A stretch of DNA of 64,000 bases from Butyrivibrio sp. XPD2002 (GTDB taxonomy: Bacteria; Bacillota; Clostridia; Lachnospirales; Lachnospiraceae): positions 124,001-188,000 of the forward strand of contig NZ_AUIY01000005.1 of the NCBI RefSeq assembly GCF_000423945.1, in the 5' to 3' direction. Positions within the stretch are counted from its first letter, which is position 1, and each line of letters opens with the position of its first letter. Both the position numbers and the translations under genes were made by a program. Positions 23,783-32,715 of the stretch are shown here, piece after piece. The notes under the pieces were generated by a model. It searched no databases. It was given only the letters and a program-made list of their open reading frames with translations, and was not told the DNA's origin.

Positions 23783-26370
23783 TCTCCTTTCACCGCATGG
23801 GCAACCAGCGCATCACCTTCCACATCGATCTCGATAGTGTCGTGAGGCATAACCTTATCCTCCAGGATAAGCTTTGCTGAAAGTGTCTCAACATGCTTCT
23901 GCACAAATCTCTTAACGGGTCTTGCACCATAGTTGGCATCGTATGCGTTATCTGCTACAAACTGCTCTGCAGCAGGAGTCAGCCTGATGCTTATCTCTCT
24001 GTCTGATAATCTTCTGTTAAGATCATCCACGATAAGCTTAACTATGCCACTGACATTATCCTTTGTCAAAGGCTTGAACAGAATCATCTCGTCAAGTCTG
24101 TTCAGGAACTCAGGTCTAAAGCGGGCGTGAAGCTCATTCATGGTCAGTTCCTCAGCTTCCTTGCTGATGGTTCCATCCTCCTCGATTCCATCAAGAAGAT
24201 ATGGTGCACCTATATTAGAGGTCATGATAAGAATAGTGTTCTTAAAGTCCACTGTTCTTCCCTGAGAATCGGTAACACGGCCATCATCCAGAATCTGAAG
24301 AAGAACGTTGAACACATCGGGATGTGCCTTTTCCACTTCATCAAAAAGTACAACCGCATAGGGCTTTCTTCTTACAGCCTCTGTCAGCTGACCACCCTCC
24401 TCGTATCCTACATATCCGGGCGGTGCTCCGATCAGTCTGGACACGCTGAACTTCTCCATGTATTCACTCATGTCGATTCTGACTATATTATTTTCATCAT
24501 CAAAAAGTGATGCCGCAAGGCTCTTGGCAAGCTCTGTCTTACCTACACCTGTAGGTCCAAGGAACATGAATGAACCGATAGGCTTTCCGGGATCCTTTAT
24601 ACCTGCCTTGGATCTCATGATTGCCTCTGAAACCTTGGTAACCGCTTCGTCCTGTCCGATGACTCTCTTGTGAAGCTCATCCTCAAGGTGAAGTGTTTTA
24701 TTCCTCTCACTCTCAGTAAGCTTTGCTACAGGAATACCTGTCCATCTGGAGATAATCCTTGCTATCTCTTCATCGGATACTCTCTCATGAACAAGGGACA
24801 TATCCTTTGAGCCTACCTTCTGCTCCTCTTCGTCCAGCTGTTTTTTCAGTTCGGGAATCCTGCCATACTGAAGCTCACTTGCCTTCTCAAAATCGCCTCT
24901 TCTTTGGGCAATCTGAAGCTCGTTGCTGGCGTTCTCTATCTCTTCACGGATAACAGCGAGTCTGTCCACCGCTTCCTTTTCATTGGTCCACTGAGCCTTC
25001 TGGTTATCAAAATCAGCCTTAAGCTCAGCCAGCTCCTTCTGAAGGTTTTCAAGCCGCTCTTTACTTAAGGAATCATCTTCCTTTTTAAGGGCCGTTTCCT
25101 CAATCTGCATCTGCATGATCTTTCTATTCATCTCATCAAGCTCAGCAGGCATTGAATCCATCTCGGTTTTAATAAGGGCACAGGCTTCATCCACAAGGTC
25201 TATTGCCTTATCGGGAAGGAATCTGTCTGAAATATATCTGTTACTTAAGGTTGCAGCGCTGACAAGAGCTGAGTCCATAATTTTCACACCATGATAAACC
25301 TCATAGCGTTCCTTAAGACCTCTAAGGATACTGATGGTATCTTCAACAGTAGGCTCTGAAACCATAACCGGCTGGAAACGTCTCTCAAGTGCCGCATCCT
25401 TCTCGATATATTGTCTGTACTCATTAAGCGTGGTAGCACCGATACAGTGGAGCTCTCCTCTTGCAAGCATGGGCTTTAGCATATTACCTGCATCCAGCGC
25501 GCCGTCTGTTTTGCCGGCACCCACAATGGTATGAAGCTCATCTATAAAAAGAATTATCTCTCCGTCAGATTCCTTCACATCCTGAAGGACAGCCTTAAGT
25601 CTCTCCTCAAATTCGCCTCTGTACTTGGCACCTGCCACAAGGGAGCCCATATCAAGTGAAAAGATCTTCTTGTCTTTTAAGTTCTCAGGCACGTCACCCT
25701 CTGCAATTCTCTGGGCAAGAGCCTCTACAACCGCAGTCTTACCTACACCGGGTTCACCAATCAGAACCGGATTATTCTTGGTCTTTCTGGACAGAATTCT
25801 TACTACATTTCTAATCTCAGCATCTCTGCCAATTACAGGCTCAAGCTTCTGTGCCTTAGCCTTTGCCACAAGCTCTGTGCCGTATTTCTCAAGGGTGTCG
25901 TAGGTCGCCTCTGGGTTATCGGAGGTCACCTTCTGGTTGCCCCTTACCTCTGACAGGGCCTGAAGGAATCTGTTCCTGTCTATACCAAAAGCCTGGAATA
26001 TATTTATCATCTCGCGGTTCGGATAATGAAGCATAGCGAGGAAAATGTGCTCAACAGACACATACTCATCTCCCATTGCCTTCATCTCATCCTCGCTCTT
26101 AAGAAGCACTTTGTTAAGGTCAGCGCCCACATAGGGACTTCCGCCCTGGACCTTGGTTCTCTTCTTTAAAGCCTCATCAACTCTGTTTAAAAATACAGTA
26201 TTATCAATTCCCATCTTCTCAATAAGCTTGGGAACTATACTATCCTGTATTGTCAGAAGGCTGTATAAGAGGTGCTCCTGCTCTATCTCCTGGTTGCCAT
26301 AATCAAGAGCCACCTTCTCCATGTTCTGAACTGCTTCAATTGATTTTTGTGTGAATCTATCTATCTTCAT
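23779..26370 (-). CDS. clpB: ATP-dependent disaggregase ClpB
   Basis: 863 residues, the usual ClpB length. The N-domain has the two Clp repeats ([30 protein letters not shown]). AAA1 has Walker A GEPGVGKT and Walker B LFIDELHT; the middle coiled coil spans about 405-525; AAA2 has [39 protein letters not shown] and [11 protein letters not shown]. With DnaK it solubilises aggregated proteins. The promoter overlaps a perfect CIRCE operator, which indicates HrcA control. GAGG lies upstream of ATG 26370. Confidence 0.98.
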   Translation of the reverse strand: MKIDRFTQKSIEAVQNMEKVALDYGNQEIEQEHLLYSLLTIQDSIVPKLIEKMGIDNTVFLNRVDEALKKRTKVQGGSPYVGADLNKVLLKSEDEMKAMGDEYVSVEHIFLAMLHYPNREMINIFQAFGIDRNRFLQALSEVRGNQKVTSDNPEATYDTLEKYGTELVAKAKAQKLEPVIGRDAEIRNVVRILSRKTKNNPVLIGEPGVGKTAVVEALAQRIAEGDVPENLKDKKIFSLDMGSLVAGAKYRGEFEERLKAVLQDVKESDGEIILFIDELHTIVGAGKTDGALDAGNMLKPMLARGELHCIGATTLNEYRQYIEKDAALERRFQPVMVSEPTVEDTISILRGLKERYEVYHGVKIMDSALVSAATLSNRYISDRFLPDKAIDLVDEACALIKTEMDSMPAELDEMNRKIMQMQIEETALKKEDDSLSKERLENLQKELAELKADFDNQKAQWTNEKEAVDRLAVIREEIENASNELQIAQRRGDFEKASELQYGRIPELKKQLDEEEQKVGSKDMSLVHERVSDEEIARIISRWTGIPVAKLTESERNKTLHLEDELHKRVIGQDEAVTKVSEAIMRSKAGIKDPGKPIGSFMFLGPTGVGKTELAKSLAASLFDDENNIVRIDMSEYMEKFSVSRLIGAPPGYVGYEEGGQLTEAVRRKPYAVVLFDEVEKAHPDVFNVLLQILDDGRVTDSQGRTVDFKNTILIMTSNIGAPYLLDGIEEDGTISKEAEELTMNELHARFRPEFLNRLDEMILFKPLTKDNVSGIVKLIVDDLNRRLSDREISIRLTPAAEQFVADNAYDANYGARPVKRFVQKHVETLSAKLILEDKVMPHDTIEIDVEGDALVAHAVKGE

Positions 26371-26428
26371 AACAGTTACCTCACTAAAAAACGTTTCGGC
26401 CGCTTACAATAATCTTTGTTCTACAACT

Positions 26429-26457
26429 GTTATAACACGATTATTAGCACTCGTCAA
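26429..26457 (-). promoter_or_regulatory. Sigma-A promoter of clpB
   Basis: On the minus strand TTGACG (26457-26452), a 17-base spacer and TATAAC (26434-26429). The -35 box lies inside the CIRCE element, so HrcA binding would block RNA polymerase. Confidence 0.82.
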
Positions 26458-26470
26458 TAGTGAGTGCTAA
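26444..26470. promoter_or_regulatory. CIRCE operator (HrcA binding site)
   Basis: TTAGCACTC, nine bases, GAGTGCTAA: a perfect match to the CIRCE consensus, about 75 bases upstream of the clpB start. HrcA represses clpB in the absence of heat stress. Confidence 0.96.
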
Positions 26471-26490
26471 TTCTTTTTTCGAAATAAAAA

Positions 26491-26517
26491 TGCCGCAGAA
26501 ATATCGCATTCTACGGC
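26491..26517 (-). terminator. Terminator after HdeD-like gene
   Basis: TGCCG-AGAA and TTCT-CGGCA form a stem with one mismatch, followed on the minus strand by TTTTTATTT. It ends the clpP-clpX-engB-26528 group. Confidence 0.75.
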
Positions 26518-26527
26518 ACTATCACTA

Positions 26528-27205
26528 TCAGTCTATTTCTTTACCCTCAACATCGATAATTTCTTTGTCGACTATTTTTCTCTGGCTCTCCTGATCAAAA
26601 GAACCGGCAGGTGCTTCTTCCACATCCACCACGGTAGCCTCTCCATCAACGATATTTTTCTGAGCCATCTTATCAACCTTATGTATCCTTGATACGATCC
26701 ACAGATTGGAAATACCATTATAGGCAAGTGCAGCACCGATTATCTGTACAATATACTTCATGGTTGTAACAGGATTCAGCACCAGGTAAAGTCCGCCTGC
26801 CACAGTAAGTACAGCAAGAATAAGTGCGATCCACCAGTTTCCATACTTACTTCTTCCAAGGCTCAGGGTCTCTCCAAGATTCATTAGACCCGAAAAGAGC
26901 ATTATCACACCTGCAATAACAGGAATAATGGATTCAAAAAAATGCGGATTGAGAAGTATCCATACACCAAGCACAGCTATAACCAGGCCAAATCCAATAG
27001 AGCTGTTCCTCGCGATAAGTCCCTGATTCTTGGAAAACAGGCTGGTCAAAATGGATATAACTCCCGCAGCAAGTACCACGCCACCGATCACCTTGGTAAG
27101 CAGATTAAGTGTAGTCCCCGGCAAAAATATCAGCAGAGCACCAACCGCTATAAGTATCAGGGCATCCACCAGAAAATTAGTTTTTAACTTCACAAAGAAT
27201 TTCAT
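26528..27205 (-). CDS. HdeD/DUF308 family membrane protein
   Basis: 225 residues from ATG 27205 (a GTG three codons earlier is part of the GAGGTG ribosome binding site). Six hydrophobic segments arranged as two repeats match the HdeD/DUF308 family: FLVDALILIAVGALLIFLPG, IGGVVLAAGVISIL, GFGLVIAVLGVWILLNPHFF, PVIAGVIMLFSGLMNLGE, WIALILAVLTVAGGLYLVLNPV and IIGAALAYNGISNLWIV. A charged cytoplasmic tail follows. HdeD is tied to acid stress in enterobacteria; the role here is unknown. It begins 20 bases after the engB stop. Confidence 0.8.
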   Translation of the reverse strand: MKFFVKLKTNFLVDALILIAVGALLIFLPGTTLNLLTKVIGGVVLAAGVISILTSLFSKNQGLIARNSSIGFGLVIAVLGVWILLNPHFFESIIPVIAGVIMLFSGLMNLGETLSLGRSKYGNWWIALILAVLTVAGGLYLVLNPVTTMKYIVQIIGAALAYNGISNLWIVSRIHKVDKMAQKNIVDGEATVVDVEEAPAGSFDQESQRKIVDKEIIDVEGKEID

Positions 27206-27225
27206 ACCAAGCACCTCAAATATAA

Positions 27226-27840
27226 TTATTCTTCAGTCTCTTCTCCTGTAGCACACTCCTCAAGAAGCTTATCCATAAGCTCATATATCTCTTCCCTTCC
27301 TGCCTTACTCTGCGCAGAAAAAGGAAGTACCAGACCATCCTCAGGCATTCCCAGTGTGTCCTTGATCATCTGAATATGCTTCTCATGCTGACTGGGCTTA
27401 ATCTTATCTGATTTAGTAGCAATAATGATGGGATTAACCCCCTGAGAAACTATCCAGTCATACATCATCCTGTCATTGGCAGAAGGCTCATGCCTTATGT
27501 CTATGAGTAGGAAAACCTGCTTTAGCATCACTGACTTATTGAGATAATTCTCAATCATCTTACCCCACTGTTTCTTTACTGATTCAGGAACCTTGGCAAA
27601 ACCGTATCCCGGAAGATCCACCAGATAAAACTCATTATTTATATTGTAATAGTTGATAGTCTGAGTTTTACCGGGCTCCTGACTGACACGAGCATAATGC
27701 TTGCGGTTCATTAAGCCGTTTATCAATGAGGATTTTCCCACATTACTTTTTCCTGCAAAAGCAAACTCCGGCTTATCATTCTGGGGGAGCTTACTTGTAA
27801 TTCCTATTACTGTTTCTAAATTTACTTTCTTAATTACCAT
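27226..27840 (-). CDS. engB: Ribosome biogenesis GTPase EngB (YsxC/YihA)
   Basis: 204 residues with GTPase motifs G1 AGKSNVGKSS, G3 DLPGYGFAK, G4 ATKSDK and G5 FSAQSK, in the EngB arrangement (PEFAFAGKSNVGKSSLIN, SQEPGKTQTINYY). It acts in 50S subunit assembly and is essential in many bacteria. It follows clpX, with a 69-base gap, as in many Firmicutes. Confidence 0.97.
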   Translation of the reverse strand: MVIKKVNLETVIGITSKLPQNDKPEFAFAGKSNVGKSSLINGLMNRKHYARVSQEPGKTQTINYYNINNEFYLVDLPGYGFAKVPESVKKQWGKMIENYLNKSVMLKQVFLLIDIRHEPSANDRMMYDWIVSQGVNPIIIATKSDKIKPSQHEKHIQMIKDTLGMPEDGLVLPFSAQSKAGREEIYELMDKLLEECATGEETEE

Positions 27841-27909
27841 AAAAACCTCGCTAAGTGATTTAAAAGGCAGGGATGAAGCTCATCTCTGCCTTATTATTTC
27901 AGCCATTAT

Positions 27910-29184
27910 TTATTTAGCAGGCTTAAGTCTCTTAGCCTCATCCTTGTAAACAATCAGAGGACTTGAAGAACCACTTACTGCTTCCTCAGTAACAACACAC
28001 TCTGAAATGTTGTCATCTGAAGGAATCTCATACATAACATCCATCATAGCCTTTTCCATGATAGACCTTAAGCCTCTTGCTCCTGTCTTTCTCTCATGAG
28101 CCATCTCTGCGATCTTATCGATTGCATCATCCTCGAATGAAAGCTTAACGTCATCAAAGTCAAACAGTTTCTGATACTGCTTAACAAGAGCATTCTTGGG
28201 CTCTGTAAGGATTCTGACGAGAGCGTCCTTGTTCAGCCCTTCAAGAGTTACACAGATTGGAACACGACCTACAAACTCAGGGATAAGTCCGAACTTGGTG
28301 AGATCCTGAGGTGTAACCTCTTTTAATACTTCACCGATCTCACGCTCGCTCTTATCAGCTATCTCAGCGTTAAAACCGATTGAGTTGCGATCAAGTCTCG
28401 CCTCTACAATCTTATCAAGGCCATCAAAAGCACCACCACAGATGAACAGAATATTGGATGTATCTATCTGGATAAGCTCCTGATGAGGATGCTTACGTCC
28501 GCCCTGCGGAGGAACGCTTGCTGTAGTACCCTCGATTATCTTAAGAAGTGCCTGCTGAACACCTTCGCCTGATACATCACGGGTGATTGAAACGTTCTCG
28601 CTCTTCTTGGTTATCTTATCAATCTCATCGATGTAAACGATGCCGTACTGTGCACGCTCAACATCATAATCAGCTGCCTGAATAAGCTTTAAGAGAATGT
28701 TCTCAACATCCTCGCCGACATATCCGGCCTCTGTAAGGGTTGTCGCATCAGCAATTGCAAAGGGAACATTTATGATCTTCGCAAGTGTCTGAGCCAGGTA
28801 AGTCTTACCGGAACCTGTAGGACCAACCATTATGATGTTACTCTTCTGAAGCTCAACCTCGTCGTCGTTATTATGAGCCTTAGGCGCCATAACACGCTTA
28901 TAGTGATTGTAAACAGCCACAGAGAGAACCTTCTTAGCTTCATCCTGTCCGATTACATAATCGTCAAGGAAATTCTTGATCTCAACAGGCTTCAAAAGAT
29001 TGATATCCCTGTCGTCGTGCGCTATCGGCTCATCCTCGAACTCTTCCTCGATGATATCAGCACAGATATCAACGCACTCGTCACAGATATAAACACCTGC
29101 GGGACCGGCAATCAGCTTTTTAACCTGATTCTGTGTCTTGTTACAAAATGAGCAACGAATTTCACCGTTGTTTTTTCCTGCCAT
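27910..29184 (-). CDS. clpX: ClpX, ATPase subunit of ClpXP protease
   Basis: 424 residues. The N-terminal zinc-binding domain has CSFCNK and CDECVDIC; Walker A is GPTGSGKT, Walker [11 protein letters not shown], followed by [17 protein letters not shown] and the pore and sensor loops ([26 protein letters not shown]). ClpX unfolds tagged proteins and feeds them to ClpP, encoded 36 bases upstream. AAAGGAAA precedes ATG 29184. Full length. Confidence 0.98.
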   Translation of the reverse strand: MAGKNNGEIRCSFCNKTQNQVKKLIAGPAGVYICDECVDICADIIEEEFEDEPIAHDDRDINLLKPVEIKNFLDDYVIGQDEAKKVLSVAVYNHYKRVMAPKAHNNDDEVELQKSNIIMVGPTGSGKTYLAQTLAKIINVPFAIADATTLTEAGYVGEDVENILLKLIQAADYDVERAQYGIVYIDEIDKITKKSENVSITRDVSGEGVQQALLKIIEGTTASVPPQGGRKHPHQELIQIDTSNILFICGGAFDGLDKIVEARLDRNSIGFNAEIADKSEREIGEVLKEVTPQDLTKFGLIPEFVGRVPICVTLEGLNKDALVRILTEPKNALVKQYQKLFDFDDVKLSFEDDAIDKIAEMAHERKTGARGLRSIMEKAMMDVMYEIPSDDNISECVVTEEAVSGSSSPLIVYKDEAKRLKPAK

Positions 29185-29220
29185 AATTTATTTTCCTTTT
29201 AAAAATCTTATAATAAAAAA

Positions 29221-29826
29221 TTATTTATCCTTATTTTCTTCCTTAGGTCTTGACTCGATAACAGAATCAATAAGACCGTACTCTAAAGCTTCCTGAGCTG
29301 TCATCCAGTTATCACGCTCTGTGTCAGCTGCGATCTGAGCATAGTCCTTACCTGTGTTCTCTGATAAGAGTGTATTCAGTTTTTCTTTTGTACGAATGAT
29401 GTGCTTAGCTGCGATCTCAATCTCAGTAGCCTGACCCTGAGTTCCGCCAAGGGGCTGGTGAATCATGATCTCAGCATTGGGAAGTGCCATACGCTTACCC
29501 TTTGCACCACCAGCAAGAAGGAATGCACCCATACTTGCTGCCATACCGATACAGATTGTGCTTACATCGCATTTGATGTAATGCATGGTATCATAAATAG
29601 CCATACCGGAAGTAATCTCTCCACCGGGGCTGTTGATATACATGTGGATATCCTTGCTGGGATCCTCTGCCTCAAGGAAAAGGAGCTGTGCAACTACAAC
29701 GCTTGCAGAAACAGAATTGACCTCCTCACCAAGGAATACAATACGTTCCTTTAAAAGTCTTGAATAAATATCGTATGAGCGCTCTCCGCGGCTCGTCTGC
29801 TCTATGACATAAGGTATTAAACTCAT
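29221..29826 (-). CDS. clpP: ClpP, proteolytic subunit
   Basis: 201 residues from ATG 29826, the usual length, with AGAGAGGAAG upstream; the frame runs 25 codons further but that part crosses the promoter. The catalytic triad is Ser in [11 protein letters not shown], His in MIHQPLGG and Asp in [10 protein letters not shown]. The N-terminus [25 protein letters not shown] is typical of mature ClpP. It assembles a tetradecamer with ClpX caps. Confidence 0.98.
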   Translation of the reverse strand: MSLIPYVIEQTSRGERSYDIYSRLLKERIVFLGEEVNSVSASVVVAQLLFLEAEDPSKDIHMYINSPGGEITSGMAIYDTMHYIKCDVSTICIGMAASMGAFLLAGGAKGKRMALPNAEIMIHQPLGGTQGQATEIEIAAKHIIRTKEKLNTLLSENTGKDYAQIAADTERDNWMTAQEALEYGLIDSVIESRPKEENKDK

Positions 29827-29871
29827 ATGATTCGCTTCCTCTCTGTTATATTTAGTATATAATACCAAATC

Positions 29872-29901
29872 ATTATACCCCATTTTATTGAATATGCGCA
29901 A
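29872..29901 (-). promoter_or_regulatory. Probable clpP promoter
   Basis: On the minus strand TTGCGC (29901-29896), an 18-base spacer and a perfect TATAAT (29877-29872), 46 bases before the ClpP ATG. It follows directly after the tig terminator, so clpP-clpX-engB can be expressed apart from tig. Confidence 0.65.
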
Positions 29902-29914
29902 CTATGCGAAAAAA

Positions 29915-29934
29915 CCCTCCCGTTTCCGGGAGGG
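29915..29934 (-). terminator. Terminator after tig
   Basis: CCCTCCCG-TTTC-CGGGAGGG forms a perfect 8-bp stem with a tetraloop, followed on the minus strand by TTTTTT, 9 bases past the tig stop. Confidence 0.9.
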
Positions 29935-29942
29935 CTGCTATA

Positions 29943-31388
29943 TTACTCTTCTGTCTTCTTTGTTGTCTTACGTGTGCGCTTCGGCTTCTCCTCAGCTGCA
30001 TCATCGTCCTTCTTAGCTGCAGTCTTGCGTGTGCGCTTCGGCTTCTCCTCAGCTGCATCATCGTCCTTCTTAGCTGCTGCCTTTCTTGTTGTCTTCTTAG
30101 CGCCAACTTCCTTAACGTTCTCTACAAGGAAAGCTGCTGCCTTCTGAACAAGGAGGTCCTCCTTAAGGCTCTTGATCTCACGGTCGCCCATAAGCTCCTT
30201 AACCTTCTCAACTTCCATGTTGTACTGCTTAGCCATCTTCTCGAGCTCTTCCTGGATCTCGTTCTCAGCGATCTCGAACTTCTCAGCTGCTGCAACTGCC
30301 TCAAGAACAAGTCTTGACTGGATACGCTCTACAGCCTGAGGCTTAACCTGCTCTAAGAGCTGCTCAGCTGTGTTGCCTGTGTACTGCATGTACTGCTGCA
30401 TGTTCATGCCCTGATACTGAAGTCTCTGAGCGAAATCGTTAACGATCTGACGCTGCTGTGTCTCAACCATCTTCTCAGGAAGCTCCATCTCAGAATCTTC
30501 GATAACAGCCTTAACTGCTGCATCCTCACGCTTAGCCTTAGCCTCAGCCTCTTTACGCTCTGTAAGCTTCTTCTTTACATCTTCTTTATACTCAGCAACT
30601 GTCTCGAAATCTGAAACATCGCTTGCAAACTCATCATTGAGCTCAGGAAGCTCTCTTGTCTTGATAGCCTTAACTGTGCACTTGAATGTAGCATCCTTAC
30701 CAGCAAGATCCTCTGAATGATACTCCTCAGGGAATGTTACGTTAACTTCACCCTCTTTGCCGATCTCGAAGCCTACAAGCTGCTCCTCGAATCCAGGGAT
30801 GAATGAACCTGAACCGATTGTAAGAGGATAATCTGTGCCCTTACCACCTTCGAAAGCAACACCGTCAACAAATCCCTCGAAATCAAGAGTTACGATATCG
30901 CCATCCTCAACCTTACGATCTGTAACGTCGATTGTTCTGGCGTTTCTGTTACGCTCCTGGTCGATCTCAGCGTTGATCTCGTCCTCAGTTACGTCAAGAT
31001 CCATCTTCTCAACCTCAACGCCCTTGTACTTACCAAGCTTAACCTCGGGCTTAAGAGCTACAGTTGCTGTAAAGATGAAAGGCTTACCAGCCTCGATCTG
31101 TGATACTTCGATATCAGGGTTAGAAACAACGTCCTCACCGCACTCCTCAACAGCCTTGGGATACTCCTCGTTGATAACTTCGTTAGCAGCATCCTCGAAG
31201 AATACTTCCTTACCGTACATACGCTCGATCATATGACGGGGAGCCTTACCCTTACGGAATCCAGGGATCTGGATCTTATTCTTCTGCTTGTTGTAAACCT
31301 TGTCGATTGCCTTGTCAAAAGACTCAGCTGCTACTTCGATTGTAAGCTTAGCCATGCTCTTCTCGAGCTTTTCTACTGATACGCTCAT
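29943..31388 (-). CDS. tig: Trigger factor with extended charged C-terminus
   Basis: 481 residues, about 45-50 longer than usual. The N-terminal ribosome-binding domain has the signature GFRKGKAPR (about residue 43), the PPIase domain follows (GDIVTLDFEGFVDGVAFEGG...GSFIPGFEEQLVGFEIG), and then the helical C-domain. After LVENVKEVG the protein ends in a tail of two near-identical 19-residue units, KKDDDAAEEKPKRTRKT, rich in Lys, Arg, Asp and Glu. It is a ribosome-associated chaperone and prolyl isomerase. AGGAGGAAA precedes ATG 31388. Its place upstream of clpP-clpX is conserved. Confidence 0.97.
   Translation of the reverse strand: MSVSVEKLEKSMAKLTIEVAAESFDKAIDKVYNKQKNKIQIPGFRKGKAPRHMIERMYGKEVFFEDAANEVINEEYPKAVEECGEDVVSNPDIEVSQIEAGKPFIFTATVALKPEVKLGKYKGVEVEKMDLDVTEDEINAEIDQERNRNARTIDVTDRKVEDGDIVTLDFEGFVDGVAFEGGKGTDYPLTIGSGSFIPGFEEQLVGFEIGKEGEVNVTFPEEYHSEDLAGKDATFKCTVKAIKTRELPELNDEFASDVSDFETVAEYKEDVKKKLTERKEAEAKAKREDAAVKAVIEDSEMELPEKMVETQQRQIVNDFAQRLQYQGMNMQQYMQYTGNTAEQLLEQVKPQAVERIQSRLVLEAVAAAEKFEIAENEIQEELEKMAKQYNMEVEKVKELMGDREIKSLKEDLLVQKAAAFLVENVKEVGAKKTTRKAAAKKDDDAAEEKPKRTRKTAAKKDDDAAEEKPKRTRKTTKKTEE
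29971..30084. repeat. 57-base tandem repeat in tig 3' end
   Basis: A unit beginning CGTGTGCGCTTCGGCTTC at 29971 recurs at 30028, a period of 57 bases (19 codons), with near identity over the second copy. It encodes the charged tail of trigger factor. Confidence 0.85.
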
Positions 31389-31462
31389 TGAAATGTTTCC
31401 TCCTATGAATACATATGAAATAAATCTTTACACAGTTTTGTGTTATTTATCTATATTAAAAC

Positions 31463-31514
31463 GACCTGTGCTAACTTTCCTCGGCACAGTCGCCTAAAGA
31501 TTATAGCACAGGTC
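31463..31514 (-). terminator. Hairpin between CYTH gene and tig
   Basis: GACCTGTGCTA and TAGCACAGGTC form a perfect 11-bp stem around a 30-base loop; on the minus strand GTTTTAAT follows. Inside the loop GCACAG (31484-31489) can pair instead with CTGTGC, so two structures exclude each other. It may be a plain terminator or a tig leader attenuator. Confidence 0.55.
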
Positions 31515-31553
31515 TTTTCCTTTTTCCATATTAATTTGAAAATAGTGAAAAAC

Positions 31554-32045
31554 TCAGAGTTTCTCGGTACTCATGTGAGCATTACTGTATCTCACATCTC
31601 CCGTAACGTCCTCTAAAAACCAGTCAGCAGGCTTATAATCAGCTGCCGCCTTCTCATCGGGAAACTCCACCTCGGCAAGAATCCTTCCATCATAGGGAGC
31701 CCCGAAAACATCAAGCTCTATTTTTAATCCATTTTCAATAGGAATGATATATCTCTTCTTTCTTATTACATTCCCATCTGCCTTCTCAACAAGATGCTCG
31801 TATGCTGTTTTATCAAGAGGCATGTTGTACTCGATCTGACCTATATCGCCATCTTCGCCTTCGAAATGTGCACCCGCAAAATCCTTATGGCACTTATATG
31901 TCATGTAGTACTCGTCATCCTGCCTTCTAACTCTGATGGCAGGAACCACATTAAGATAGCCCTGCTCGATAACATGAACCTCATACTGCTCCAGATTCTC
32001 AGGTAATTCCTTTACAGTAAATTTTCTCTCAATTTCTAATCCCAT
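31554..32045 (-). CDS. CYTH domain protein (triphosphate tunnel metalloenzyme)
   Basis: 163 residues with the CYTH signature EIERKF (ExExK) at the N-terminus, AIRVRRQDDEYYMTYK (basic residues lining the tunnel), ERK-like KKRYIIP and IELDVFGAPYDGRILAEVEFPDE. Members hydrolyse inorganic triphosphate or related compounds with a metal; some are thiamine triphosphatases. The substrate here is not known. It starts 8 bases after the DJ-1 gene stop. Confidence 0.88.
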   Translation of the reverse strand: MGLEIERKFTVKELPENLEQYEVHVIEQGYLNVVPAIRVRRQDDEYYMTYKCHKDFAGAHFEGEDGDIGQIEYNMPLDKTAYEHLVEKADGNVIRKKRYIIPIENGLKIELDVFGAPYDGRILAEVEFPDEKAAADYKPADWFLEDVTGDVRYSNAHMSTEKL

Positions 32046-32053
32046 TACTCAAA

Positions 32054-32605
32054 TCACACCCTAAAAACAATTTTCTTACCGAGTTCATCCGCAGTCTCTT
32101 TACCACAGAAGCGCTCTACGATAGCAAGCCCGAAGGGAATTGCTGTTCCCATTCCGCGGCTTGTAAGGATATGTCCGTCAACAGTAGTTTCTGTCATCTG
32201 AACATCCGCGCCCTTAAGCTCACCCTCAAGTCCCGGGAATACGCAGGCTTTTTTGCCCTGTAAGAGCCCCGCTCTTCCAAATACTCCGGGAGCAGCACAG
32301 ATTGCGCTGATATATCTCTTTGCTGCATCAAAGGCTCTTACCTGTTCCATGAGCTTCTCTGTCTTTTCAAGATTAGTTGTTCCGGGCATTCCGCCAGGAA
32401 GAACCAGCATATCCATCTCATCGAATTTCACGTCATCAAGAAGCTTGTCAGCTTTAACCTCTATTCCATGAGAGCCTGTTACCTGAAGAGCTCCCATAAC
32501 TGAAACCATATCAATAGTAAGACCTGCTCTTCTGCAGATATCCACCACGGTAAGTGCCTCGATTTCCTCAAAGCCCTCTGCCAGGAAAATTGCAATATTA
32601 GCCAT
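32054..32605 (-). CDS. DJ-1/PfpI (ThiJ) family protein
   Basis: 183 residues. The nucleophile elbow is ISAICAAPGVFG with the reactive Cys near residue 104; the conserved Glu lies in FLAEGFEEIEALTVVDICRRAG, and VLPGGMPGT is also typical. The family includes protein deglycase-like and stress-response proteins; function assignments are disputed. AGGAGG precedes ATG 32605. It forms an operon with the CYTH gene. Confidence 0.88.
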   Translation of the reverse strand: MANIAIFLAEGFEEIEALTVVDICRRAGLTIDMVSVMGALQVTGSHGIEVKADKLLDDVKFDEMDMLVLPGGMPGTTNLEKTEKLMEQVRAFDAAKRYISAICAAPGVFGRAGLLQGKKACVFPGLEGELKGADVQMTETTVDGHILTSRGMGTAIPFGLAIVERFCGKETADELGKKIVFRV

Positions 32606-32715
32606 TTTTCATATCCTCCTCTATAAATGCTAATTTATATCTGACTCTGCCCGGTCGGATACGGGGTCCGTAATCGCCCAAAATACGTGCGATAACGGTC
32701 CCCAGCTCCCTAAAT

